Source: Streptomyces sp. ADI95-17 (GTDB lineage Bacteria; Actinomycetota; Actinomycetes; Streptomycetales; Streptomycetaceae). Taken from it: a stretch of 60,948 nt of DNA. Numbering within the stretch: the stretch's first letter is position 1; each line of letters opens with the position of its first letter. The notes under the pieces are model-generated. The model did not search any database and was not told the origin of the DNA. It was given only the letters and a program-made list of their open reading frames with translations. Location of the stretch: NCBI RefSeq assembly GCF_003846175.1, contig NZ_ML123045.1, forward strand, positions 632,577-693,524. The letters run 5' to 3'. Shown here in pieces: positions 1 through 7,240 of this stretch. Position numbers and translations under genes: made by a program.

Positions 1-150
1 GGCCCGGATGAGCGGTGGGCACGGATCGAGGCGGAGTCCGAACGCCTGGTGCGGGCGGGCGGGACCGTCCTGGAGACGTTCGACGGGCACCACGTGGTGA
101 TGGCGGACCCGGAGGGAAACGAGTTCTGCGTCGCCGCGGCCCCTGCGTGA
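1..150 (+). CDS. VOC-family (glyoxalase/bleomycin-resistance fold) protein, C-terminal fragment
   Basis: The reading frame is open from the first base of the window and stops at TGA 148-150, so only the last 49 residues are seen. The end, with MADPEGNEFCV, is the usual last strand of the vicinal-oxygen-chelate fold, in which the Glu is commonly a metal ligand. The substrate cannot be told from this part. The gene runs into a strong hairpin at 181-223. Confidence 0.75.
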   Translation, partial: GPDERWARIEAESERLVRAGGTVLETFDGHHVVMADPEGNEFCVAAAPA

Positions 151-180
151 GGCCGGTGGCGCCGGGCCCGCCGCACGGCC

Positions 181-223
181 GTACGCCCCCGCCGGGCACG
201 GTGTGTGCTCGGCGGGGGCGTAC
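181..223. terminator. Bidirectional hairpin terminator (left copy)
   Basis: Perfect 14-bp inverted repeat, arms 181-194 and 210-223, with a 15-nt loop, between the convergent VOC and PIN genes. A second hairpin with almost the same arms but a different loop lies at 3342-3380, as part of the duplicated segment. Confidence 0.75.
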
Positions 224-382
224 GAGGGGTGAGCCCGGGTCGGGGCCGGTCGGTGGGGCCGGGACGTCAGCAGCTCTGCCAGAGGCGGGTCATGACGCGG
301 ACGCCGAAGCGCAGGCCCTCCAGCGGGACGCGTTCGTCCACGCCGTGGAAGAGGCGGCCGTAGTCCAGGTCGTGCGGGAGCT
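210..382. repeat. Left copy of 173-bp direct repeat (M20 peptidase 3' end)
   Basis: Identical to 3368-3540 except for three substitutions by eye (near 273, 294 and 327). It contains the last 37 codons and stop of the M20 peptidase gene and its downstream terminator arm. Identity ends abruptly at 382/3540. The full peptidase gene is at the right copy. The layout resembles an attachment site, or a duplication made when the segment between the copies was inserted. Confidence 0.9.
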
Positions 383-740
383 CTTCGGTGATGGCGATCG
401 ACGCGATCATCAGGTCGGCCACCCGGCGCCGGGGTTTGCGGCCGGCCCCGATCACGGCGGCGCAGGCCCTGCCGTAGATCCGGGCTGCTTCCGCGTCGAA
501 AGGGATCGGGTCGAACTCGTTCTCGGCACGCTGGAGGACATCGAGCCGCCGGGCCCGCCCCGCGTACTCGTCGTAGTCGTCCTGTTCCTCGTTCCGCCGT
601 ACCTCGTGCGGACCGGCGGAGAGCTCGGCCGGGGTGACGGCGCTGATCGCCACCTGGGCGGGCAGTTCCTCGGGGTCCACCCACCTGCGAAGGATCATGA
701 CGTTGGCATCGAGCAGGCCCTGCCCGTGTTCAGCACGCAT
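267..740 (-). CDS. VapC-like PIN-domain RNase with a C-terminus borrowed from the M20 peptidase
   Basis: 157 residues. Residues 1-120 are a PIN domain of the VapC toxin type: LLDANV (Asp11), PAELSAG (Glu39), an FDAEAARIYG segment (Asp82) and ADLMIAS (Asp109) are the expected acidic metal ligands. These proteins cleave RNA with Mg2+ or Mn2+. Residues 121-157, from LPHDLDYGR to the end, are identical to the last 37 residues of the M20 peptidase at 3425-4753, and replace the usual final PIN strand and its N/D-rich loop. No antitoxin reading frame of normal size is visible upstream (741-903), so it is either an orphan toxin or an inactive remnant. The ATG at 740 has only a weak ribosome site. The fold is clear; activity is uncertain. 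Confidence 0.8.
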   Translation of the reverse strand: MRAEHGQGLLDANVMILRRWVDPEELPAQVAISAVTPAELSAGPHEVRRNEEQDDYDEYAGRARRLDVLQRAENEFDPIPFDAEAARIYGRACAAVIGAGRKPRRRVADLMIASIAITEELPHDLDYGRLFHGVDERVPLEGLRFGVRVMTRLWQSC

Positions 741-903
741 AGGGGTTCCCCCGCACCTGAAGCCCGGCCGGACTCCGCTCCCCTCCGCCCAGATCAGGCC
801 GGCACCCTCCGGATGTGAGAGCGGTTCTCAAGTTCCATGATGTCAGTGACCAAGGTCCGCTCACCCGCCTATAATTGACACTCCATCATGAGCGGGGAGC
901 GCC

Positions 904-1260
904 TTGGAGATCATCATTCAATGCGGCGATGGCAGCAGTGGAGCCGAGGACGAACTCCGCTCGCTCGGCCAGTGGCTTGAGGCCGACTCGGCTGTGCGCC
1001 GTCATGTGCAGGTTGTACCGGGGACGGCCCGGTCGGCGATGCCCGGGCAGCAGGGCGACCTGCTGGACTTGATCACGCTGGTGGTCAGCAGTGGGTTCAG
1101 CGCTGCTTCGCTGGCTGTGTCGATCGCATCCTGGCGAGCCAGCCGCCCCGGCCCGTCCGCTGCCCTTGTCATGCGGACCGAGGGAGAGCAGGCCGAGATT
1201 CCCGGGGATGCCTCCGGCGAGGAAGCCGAGGCGAGGGCCCGGCGCTTTCTTGAAGGATGA
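904..1260 (+). CDS. EACC1 family protein (effector-associated constant component 1)
   Basis: 118 residues starting at TTG 904, which has GGGGAG about 7 nt upstream. The pattern fits the EACC1 family: N-terminal strand MEIIIQCGD, then an E-D-E-L-R-S-L-x-x-W-L block, a VVPG-x-x-x-x-x-MPG-x-Q-G-D-L-L-D-L stretch, a small-residue helix with SSGFSAASLAVSIASW, and a last acidic helix. In actinobacteria EACC1 genes sit directly before effector genes (caspases, proteases, NTPases) of conflict systems. The proposed role is an adaptor or regulator of the effector; its biochemistry is not established. The stop overlaps the caspase start by 4 nt (ATGA), so the pair is translationally coupled. Confidence 0.8.
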   Translation: MEIIIQCGDGSSGAEDELRSLGQWLEADSAVRRHVQVVPGTARSAMPGQQGDLLDLITLVVSSGFSAASLAVSIASWRASRPGPSAALVMRTEGEQAEIPGDASGEEAEARARRFLEG

Positions 1261-3149
1261 GCACTCCGAAACAGCACTCGGCTGAAGAAGACCGCGAACT
1301 GACGACGCCCCTTGCGGGGGTGGGCCTCCCCGATCCCGCGGGGACTCGTGTGGTGTTGATCGGCGCTGGACGGTTCAGTGAACTCGATCCGCTTCCAGCG
1401 ACGCGTCGCAACGTCAAGGACCTGGCTGATCTCCTTGCCGATGCTTGGAGCCTTCCTGTCGGAAACTGCACCGTCCTCTGCGACCCGAAAACGCCCCGCG
1501 ATCTCTCACGCGCCGTCGAGGCGGCCGCCAGGGAGGCCACGGACACCTTGCTGGTGTACTACGCCGGACACGGAGTGATCGACCGTGCCGGGCACTATCA
1601 CTTGGCTGTACGAGAAACCGAGCGAGAATCCGTACACGACACCGCGGCCCCGTACGAATGGATCAAGGCGCACATCGAGAAGAGCCGCGCCGAGCGGCGC
1701 ATCGTCATCCTCGACTGCTGCTATGCCGCGCGTGCCTTCGGGTTGCAGTCCAACGCCGCTGCCCTTGAGGTTGCAGGTACTTATATCCTCGCTGCGGCAG
1801 GCGAGACCGCCACGGCCATCTCTCCACCGGGAGAGACCTACACCGCATTCACCGATGCCTTGCTCACCGTACTGAGCAAGGGAGTCTCCGGTCTGCCTCG
1901 CTACCTCAACCTCGACAGCGTGTTCAGCCAGCTGAGCAAGGAGCTCGCGAGGAGGAGCAGGCCCCGGCCGGCGCAATTGTGGCGCGACCACCTCGGCCGT
2001 GCCCCGTTCATCAAGAACGCCGCATACCAGCCGCCCAGCGATACCCTCCGGTCAGCACCTCCGGCGCAGCGCGCCTCGACTGCTGAAACCAGCAAAGACG
2101 GGGGAGAGCCGCGAATGTCGCCTACGCCTGCCACGGTAAGGACGGGCGAGGCAGGCCCATCGGCGGTCCCCCCGGGCAAAAAGCCCGTCCCGGTGCTGCG
2201 GCGAAAGATCGTCCGCTACGTGGGGCTGCCGACGGTCGGCCTGGCTCTGCTTTTCGGAGGGTGGAGCGCATATGCGGTGTCCTCGGTTTCGTACGAGGAC
2301 TCCCCTCTGCTTCAGAAGATCCACCGCGAAAGAGGCTTTATTCGCGTGGGGGTCAAGGGTGACCAGCCAGGGCTCGCCAAAAAGGTGGGCAAGGAATGGG
2401 TGGGGTTCGAAATCGACCTGGCGCGTAAAATTGCTGCGAACCTTGGATTTACCAAAAAGGAAGAGGTGGTGTTCGTCGAGGTATTTACAAATAATCGCGT
2501 CACGACCCTCCAGTCGGGTGATGTGGATTTCGTCGTTGCCACTTGGAGCATGAATGGACCTCAGGCGGAAGAGGCCAGGAAGGACGAGGACAGTCCACTC
2601 GATTTCGTCGGCCCGTACTACACGGCGAGCCTGGGAGCGCTGGTGTTGGGGACGGAGCAAGAAGCTCAAGAAATGAAGGGCATCGACGATATCAAGGATA
2701 AATTCAATGGGGGGGAAGAAGTCTGCACGGCCTCTGGGTCGACATCGGAAGAATATCTAAAGAAGCACGGAGTGGAACCTAAGAAGGAGGAGTCGTACAA
2801 GGACTGCTGGGATAGGGATTCCGTCAAAGTTGTGATCACGGATGACATCATCCTTGCCGGTCTCAACGAGGATGAAGACTTTTCTTATTTGACCCCGAAG
2901 GTCAAAGGGCGCGTCGTTCCCCTGCGGGGTACGGCTGAAAAATATGGCATAGGGATTCGTGCGGGCGATCCAATCTTTAATTATCTGGCGTGTCAGGTGA
3001 TCCAAAAAGGCTGGAAATCGAGCGTGGATAAAAATCTCGAAAAGATGGCGACCCGGCAGCTGGGGAAATGGTGGACGCCGCCCATTGTGGACTTCCCGGA
3101 GTGCAGCCGACTGGAAGTGTGGAAATACAAGCTGCTTCATGTGCTTTGA
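1257..3149 (+). CDS. Caspase-family peptidase fused via one TM helix to an extracellular SBP_bac_3 sensor domain
   Basis: 630 residues. Residues 28-250 are a caspase (C14) domain: VVLIGAG strand, YYAGHG (His105) and VILDCCYA (Cys155, second Cys as in DSC of metacaspases) give the catalytic dyad. Residues 255-315 are a low-complexity linker. RRKIVR followed by one hydrophobic segment (about 319-342) predicts a cytosolic N-terminus. Residues 348-630 match family-3 solute-binding proteins (polar amino-acid binders): FIRVGVKGDQPG, WVGFEIDLARKIA, SGDVDFVVATWSMN, and Cys490/Cys517, which may form the disulfide seen in actinobacterial glutamate-binding proteins. An extracellular ligand sensor thus seems joined to an intracellular death or processing protease. 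Codons after about 2330 are less GC-rich than the 5' part, suggesting a module of separate origin. Confidence 0.85.
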   Translation: MSTPKQHSAEEDRELTTPLAGVGLPDPAGTRVVLIGAGRFSELDPLPATRRNVKDLADLLADAWSLPVGNCTVLCDPKTPRDLSRAVEAAAREATDTLLVYYAGHGVIDRAGHYHLAVRETERESVHDTAAPYEWIKAHIEKSRAERRIVILDCCYAARAFGLQSNAAALEVAGTYILAAAGETATAISPPGETYTAFTDALLTVLSKGVSGLPRYLNLDSVFSQLSKELARRSRPRPAQLWRDHLGRAPFIKNAAYQPPSDTLRSAPPAQRASTAETSKDGGEPRMSPTPATVRTGEAGPSAVPPGKKPVPVLRRKIVRYVGLPTVGLALLFGGWSAYAVSSVSYEDSPLLQKIHRERGFIRVGVKGDQPGLAKKVGKEWVGFEIDLARKIAANLGFTKKEEVVFVEVFTNNRVTTLQSGDVDFVVATWSMNGPQAEEARKDEDSPLDFVGPYYTASLGALVLGTEQEAQEMKGIDDIKDKFNGGEEVCTASGSTSEEYLKKHGVEPKKEESYKDCWDRDSVKVVITDDIILAGLNEDEDFSYLTPKVKGRVVPLRGTAEKYGIGIRAGDPIFNYLACQVIQKGWKSSVDKNLEKMATRQLGKWWTPPIVDFPECSRLEVWKYKLLHVL

Positions 3150-3341
3150 CTCCGATTCGTCAACGGCGACATCGAGCCTCTCCCGGTAAGCGCCCGTCAT
3201 TCGCTGTGATCGCGATGCATACGCTGTGGGCTGTGCGGCCCTCGGTGGGCGGATACATCGCGAGCGGGCGCACGCCCCGCGAGACCGAGCTCGGCCAGCC
3301 CTTCACCCGCTTTGCGACGGTGGCCTGACCGGAAACGTGCA

Positions 3342-3380
3342 TACGCCCCCGCCGGAGGCATGGAGTCCGGCGGGGGCGTA
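3342..3380. terminator. Bidirectional hairpin terminator (right copy)
   Basis: 14-bp perfect arms 3342-3355 and 3367-3380 with an 11-nt loop. It serves the convergent caspase and M20 peptidase genes. Arms are shared with the hairpin at 181-223; the loops differ. Confidence 0.75.
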
Positions 3381-3540
3381 CGAGGGGTGAGCCCGGGTCG
3401 GGGCCGGTCGGTGGGGCCGGGGCGTCAGCAGCTCTGCCAGAGTCGGGTCATGACGCGGACGCCGAAGCGCAGGCCCTCCAGCGGTACGCGTTCGTCCACG
3501 CCGTGGAAGAGGCGGCCGTAGTCCAGGTCGTGCGGGAGCT
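3368..3540. repeat. Right copy of 173-bp direct repeat (inside the intact M20 peptidase gene)
   Basis: Partner of 210-382, with three mismatches by eye. This copy is in its native place: it runs from codon 406 of the complete peptidase gene through the stop codon to the terminator arm. Confidence 0.9.
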
Positions 3541-4753
3541 TGAGGCCCTTGAAGCCGAAGCAGCGGATGCCGAGGTGGGTGAAGGCCTTGGCGTCGGTGC
3601 CGCCCGGGTTGCAGTACGGGACGGGGTGGCCGTCCGGGTCCTCGGCGCGTACGGCCTCGCACATGGCGTCGACCAGCGGGCCGTCGAACGTGGTCTCCAG
3701 CGCGATGTCGTGGTTGACCCACTCGCGGGTCACCGAGGGGAGCAGGAGCTTGTCGATGGTGTCGATCAGCTCCTGTTCGTGGCCGGGGAGGAAACGGCCG
3801 TCCACCCGGGCGGTCGCCTTTCCGGGGATGACGTTGGTCTGGTATCCGGCGTTGAACATGGTGGGGTTCGCGGAGTTGCGGAGCACCACCTGCATGAAGT
3901 CGGAGACCGGGCCCAGCTTCGCGAGGCTGCCCTCGATGTCGTTCTCGTCGAACTCGACACCGTAGAGGCGGGCCGCCTCCTCCAGCAGTGCGCGGACCGG
4001 CTCGATCAGCCGGATCGGGAAGGTCTCGCGGCCGATCCGGGTGAGCGACTCCGCGAGGTCGGTGACCGCGTTCTCGTCGTTGGGGGACGAGCCGTGGCCG
4101 GCCCGGCCGGTCGCGGTGAGCTCCATCCAGGCCATGCCGCGCTGGGCGTTCTCGATCGGGTAGAGGCGGCGGGTGTCGTCGATGGCGAAGGAGAAACCGC
4201 CGCCCTCCCCGATCGCCTCGGTGACCCCGGCGAACAGTTCCGGGCGGTGCTCGACCAGCCAGTGGGCGCCGAACTTGCCGCCCGCCTCCTCGTCGGCGAG
4301 GAAGGCCAGGACCAGATCGCGCGACGGCCTGGTGCCGGTGCGGGCGAAGTGACGGGCGGTGGCCAGCATGACGGCCACCGTGTCCTTCATGTCGATCGCG
4401 CCGCGGCCCCAGAGGTAGCCGTCGCGGATCTCGCCGGAGAACGGCGGGACCTGCCACTCGGAGGCGTCGGCCGGGACCACGTCCAGGTGGCCGTGGACCA
4501 GGAGGGCGCCGCGCTCCGGGTCGGCGCCCGCGATCCGGGCGATGACACTGGCGCGGCCCGGGGCGGACTCGACCAGCTCGGACTCGATGCCCACCTCGGC
4601 CAGCCGGCCCACCACCCAGTCGGCGCTCGCGCGCTCGTTGCTGGTGGGGTTGGAGGTGTCGAACCTGATCAGCTCGGCGCAGAGTTCGACGACCTCGTCC
4701 TGGGCCTCGGCCGAGGCCGGGACGAGCGGGGCGGTGGGGTCGGGGGTGGTCAT
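3425..4753 (-). CDS. M20 family metallopeptidase (ArgE/DapE/CPG2-like)
   Basis: 442 residues. Di-zinc aminoacylase/carboxypeptidase signatures are present: HGHLDVVPAD (His89, Asp91), GRGAIDMKD (Asp121, bridging ligand), DEEAGG (Glu155/156, catalytic base and ligand) and a glycine-rich EGGGFSF segment. The lid (dimerisation) domain is about 190-310. It probably hydrolyses an N-acyl amino acid or peptide bond in the cytosol. Start ATG 4753 overlaps the permease stop by 4 nt, so it is the third gene of the operon DUF1177-permease-M20. The last 37 codons are duplicated at 267-380. The open frame continues upstream to 6424, but that is a shadow of the two genes above. Confidence 0.88.
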   Translation of the reverse strand: MTTPDPTAPLVPASAEAQDEVVELCAELIRFDTSNPTSNERASADWVVGRLAEVGIESELVESAPGRASVIARIAGADPERGALLVHGHLDVVPADASEWQVPPFSGEIRDGYLWGRGAIDMKDTVAVMLATARHFARTGTRPSRDLVLAFLADEEAGGKFGAHWLVEHRPELFAGVTEAIGEGGGFSFAIDDTRRLYPIENAQRGMAWMELTATGRAGHGSSPNDENAVTDLAESLTRIGRETFPIRLIEPVRALLEEAARLYGVEFDENDIEGSLAKLGPVSDFMQVVLRNSANPTMFNAGYQTNVIPGKATARVDGRFLPGHEQELIDTIDKLLLPSVTREWVNHDIALETTFDGPLVDAMCEAVRAEDPDGHPVPYCNPGGTDAKAFTHLGIRCFGFKGLKLPHDLDYGRLFHGVDERVPLEGLRFGVRVMTRLWQSC

Positions 4754-6141
4754 GCTGCTCCCACAGGGGTTGTCGCGGGGGCGGCGGGGGCGGCGGTGTC
4801 GTCCTCGTCGTCCAGGGTGGAGGTGCCGTACGGCTTCACCCAGCCCAGCAGTCCGAGGACGCTGTACAGGATGAAGGCGGTGGCCAGCGAGTTCAGGGCC
4901 GGGATGCCGCCGTCGTAGAACTTGCCGACGCAGAACGCCGCGATCCAGATGACGATGGACATCGGGACCCAGGTGGGCGAGGTCTTCGGCAGGGTCTCGG
5001 ACTCGCGGGTCTCGTCCAGCGGCTTGCGCATCTTCTTCACGACCCAGTACTCGGCCACGATGATGCCGCCGATCGGCGGGATCGCGACGCCGAGGATGGA
5101 GAGGAACTCGGTGAAGTGGGTCATGATCCCGACCGCGGACAGGACCGTGCCCGCGATGCCGAGGACGATCGTGACCGCGCCGCGGTGGATCCGCTTGCCG
5201 AAGACGACCTGGAAGAAGTTGACGACGCCGAGCGAGGAGCCGTACAGGTTCCAGTCGTTGATCTTCGCGGTGGACATCAGGACCACGATGACGCCGAAGG
5301 CGCCGGAGGTGGAGAGCACGATGTGCGAGACCTCGTTGCTCTTGACCAGGTGGCCCAGGAGCACACCGGTCAGGCCGACGATGTACTCGGAGAGGATCAT
5401 CGACGAGGCGCTCTGCAGGAAGACGTGCGAGCCCTTGCGGTTGTACCGGGTCATCTCCGGGGACACGATCGCGCCGGTCATGTAGCCGCCCGCGATGGCG
5501 GTGGCGGCGACGGCCAGCGGGATGGTCTGGCCGGGCGGCGGCGAGTGGATCAGCTCGCTGAGCGAGTGGTCCTTCAGCGTCGAGACGATCGACCAGGCGA
5601 CCATCGCGAAGAACAGCGGGGTCACGATCTTGGCGAAGACGGCCATGTACTTGAAGCCGAAGATCACCAGCGCGGTGATGGCGATACCGGCCAGCACGCA
5701 CCACATCCAGGACGGGCCGCCGACCAGCGCCGAGACGCTGTTTCCGAAGATCGTGTTCTGGACGCCGAACCAGCCGACCAGGCTGACCGCGATCACGAAG
5801 CTGACCAGTGCCGAGCCGTTGCGGCCGAAGCCGACCCAGCGGGTCAGCATCGGCGTCGCCAGGCCCTCGCGCATACCGGCCAGGCCGATCGCGAAGATCA
5901 CGATCTCCAGGATCACCGCGCCGAGCGTGAAGGCGAGGAAGGCGTCCCCGAAGGTCATGCCGACACCGATGGTGGCGCCGAGGGTGAACTGCGAGATCGA
6001 GCCGGACTGGGCCAGCCACTGGAGCAGCATCGACCAGAAGCCGAACCGCTTGTCGCGCGGGACGCGCGAGAGCGCGTAGTCGTCGCTGCCGATGGCCTTG
6101 GTCTCGGGGGCCACGGTCTCGGCCTGCGGGGTGGCTGCCAT
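4750..6141 (-). CDS. NCS1-family purine/cytosine-type permease
   Basis: 463 residues with about 12 hydrophobic segments. It resembles CodB/PucI-type NCS1 symporters: the N-terminus ALSRVPRDKRFGFWSML and the first helix with SGSISQFTLGATIGVGMTFGDAF are typical. It should import a small nitrogen-containing compound (nucleobase, hydantoin or a related ring) across the cell membrane. The start overlaps the DUF1177 stop by one base (TGATG), and the next gene is a peptidase, so imported substrate is probably hydrolysed inside. The true substrate is unknown. Confidence 0.82.
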   Translation of the reverse strand: MAATPQAETVAPETKAIGSDDYALSRVPRDKRFGFWSMLLQWLAQSGSISQFTLGATIGVGMTFGDAFLAFTLGAVILEIVIFAIGLAGMREGLATPMLTRWVGFGRNGSALVSFVIAVSLVGWFGVQNTIFGNSVSALVGGPSWMWCVLAGIAITALVIFGFKYMAVFAKIVTPLFFAMVAWSIVSTLKDHSLSELIHSPPPGQTIPLAVAATAIAGGYMTGAIVSPEMTRYNRKGSHVFLQSASSMILSEYIVGLTGVLLGHLVKSNEVSHIVLSTSGAFGVIVVLMSTAKINDWNLYGSSLGVVNFFQVVFGKRIHRGAVTIVLGIAGTVLSAVGIMTHFTEFLSILGVAIPPIGGIIVAEYWVVKKMRKPLDETRESETLPKTSPTWVPMSIVIWIAAFCVGKFYDGGIPALNSLATAFILYSVLGLLGWVKPYGTSTLDDEDDTAAPAAPATTPVGAA

Positions 6142-7094
6142 CAGGACTCCTGGGGTGTGCGGCCGAGGGTCTGGAGGTGAGCCAGCGACCCGTAACGGCT
6201 GACGAGGTTGTCGAACTCCACCGCGTCGTGGAAGTCCAGTTGTCCGCTGCCGTAGGCCTTGGCGACCTCCACGGCGTAGCGGGCGGCGGAAGCGATGTCC
6301 GTCTCGTGGCTCGCGCCCGTACCGCAGCCCGGCACCGCGGCGGCCGAGGTGATGGCCAGACCGACGACCGGGGCGGCCGTCGCGGTGGCGGGCTGAAGGA
6401 TCGAATTGATGTGGTGTGCCCCATTACCGTACGGGGTGATGTCCTGTGTGGTCACGGGGTACGTGACCAACGGCTCACCGGTCACCACGGCCAGCAGCTC
6501 GCCGAGCTGCTCGCTGACCCGGAGCACCCAGCCCTCCTTGACGGTGGGCGAGAGGGCGAGGCCCTTGTGGTTGATGATCCGGTTGCCCTTGGTGGTGTCG
6601 ATGGAGAGCACGGCCTCCATCTCGTCGGCCACCTCGTGGCGGTTCATGGTGGCGATGTCCACGGGCGAGCCCATGAACGGCACCGGGTCGTGCGGCTCGG
6701 TCGGCGCGTTCGGGCAGATGTGGGTGGCGACGATCACATCGCCGGGCAGTACGTCGCCGCGGCGGCGCATGTCGAGCAGCTTGGCGGCGGTGGCGATCGC
6801 CGAGACCGCGCCGTCGGCGTCGGAGACCAGACCGGTCACCTCGGGCCGGGCGCCGATGCCGCCGAGCCGGCCCACCACGCCCAGCGTGCGGGCGTCGCCC
6901 CCGGACGTACGCCCTCGGGCGCCCGGGATGCGGACCATCACGAAGTCCGTCGAGCCCTGCTCGCCGATGACCGTGGTGACCTTCGCGGACGAGCCCTCGG
7001 TCCCGCTCACGGAGTCGAGGTACTCGACGACCGCCTTGCCATTGACCTGGGGATCGTCCAGCAGATCGACGATGTCCAGCACGTACTTCAACAT
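6141..7094 (-). CDS. DUF1177 domain protein
   Basis: 317 residues from ATG 7094, which follows a GAAAGG site; an in-frame ATG 21 nt further upstream (7115) has no better site. The protein begins MLKYVLDIVDLLDDPQVNG, the family start. Conserved stretches include THICPNAPTEPHDPVPFMGSP and MNRHEVADEMEAVLSIDTTKGN. The many Asp, His and Asn residues in these blocks suggest a metal or nucleotide site, but the family has no proven reaction. It is the first gene of the operon with the permease and M20 peptidase, divergent from the IclR regulator, so a role in breakdown of the transported compound is inferred. Confidence 0.75.
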   Translation of the reverse strand: MLKYVLDIVDLLDDPQVNGKAVVEYLDSVSGTEGSSAKVTTVIGEQGSTDFVMVRIPGARGRTSGGDARTLGVVGRLGGIGARPEVTGLVSDADGAVSAIATAAKLLDMRRRGDVLPGDVIVATHICPNAPTEPHDPVPFMGSPVDIATMNRHEVADEMEAVLSIDTTKGNRIINHKGLALSPTVKEGWVLRVSEQLGELLAVVTGEPLVTYPVTTQDITPYGNGAHHINSILQPATATAAPVVGLAITSAAAVPGCGTGASHETDIASAARYAVEVAKAYGSGQLDFHDAVEFDNLVSRYGSLAHLQTLGRTPQES

Positions 7095-7188
7095 GGGGGG
7101 GCCTTTCTCGCTCATCCGGGCACCCGGGCCGACGCTCGACGGGGGGAAGCGCGGGGCGGGGTGCTGAGGCCACATTCGGGATCGGATA

Positions 7189-7234
7189 GCGTTGAACGCA
7201 ACTGTTTCCCGTTATTTGCAATTCAGGTCTGAAT
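7189..7234. promoter_or_regulatory. Candidate operator region for the divergent DUF1177 / IclR promoters
   Basis: Two palindromes lie in the 146-bp divergent gap: GCGT-TGA-ACGC at 7189-7199, which overlaps a GTTG/CAAC pair (7191-7202), and the perfect ATTCAG-GT-CTGAAT at 7221-7234 just before the iclR start. IclR proteins usually bind such short palindromes in divergent promoters. No binding data exist here. Confidence 0.45.
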
Positions 7235-7240
7235 GGTGAG

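Larger units (their letters stand above)
383..3367. other. Small genomic island with PIN, EACC1 and caspase-sensor genes, bounded by direct repeats
   Basis: About 3 kb lies between two copies of the M20 peptidase 3' end. Its genes are a PIN nuclease (minus) and the EACC1/caspase pair (plus), all biological-conflict families. The second half of the caspase gene is visibly richer in A/T than the surroundings, which fits horizontal transfer. No integrase or transposase is present, so the element is either decayed or was moved in trans. 741-903 holds only the two divergent starts, and 3150-3341 shows no gene. Confidence 0.65.

Noticed and set aside
181..223. GC-rich hairpin with a long loop considered as a riboswitch
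   Set aside because: It lies downstream of genes on both sides; the same arms with another loop at 3342-3380 point to a simple bidirectional terminator.
741..903. Search for a VapB/Phd-type antitoxin next to the PIN gene
   Set aside because: Only frames of about 14 residues or fewer are found on the minus strand; no antitoxin of usual length or sequence.
904..1260. EACC1 gene considered as antitoxin of the PIN protein
   Set aside because: It is divergent from the PIN gene but overlaps the caspase gene by 4 nt, and its family is known as partner of effectors such as caspases.
3503..4918. Plus-strand open frame of 471 codons opposite the M20 gene
   Set aside because: Composition is Val/Gly/Asp-rich antisense sequence with no domain; the minus-strand frame holds all M20 motifs.
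3425..6424. One 999-codon minus-strand open frame
   Set aside because: Only the first 442 codons upstream of the stop are the M20 peptidase. The rest is out-of-frame sequence of the permease and DUF1177 genes, which overlap as ATGA and TGATG. High GC keeps the frame open.
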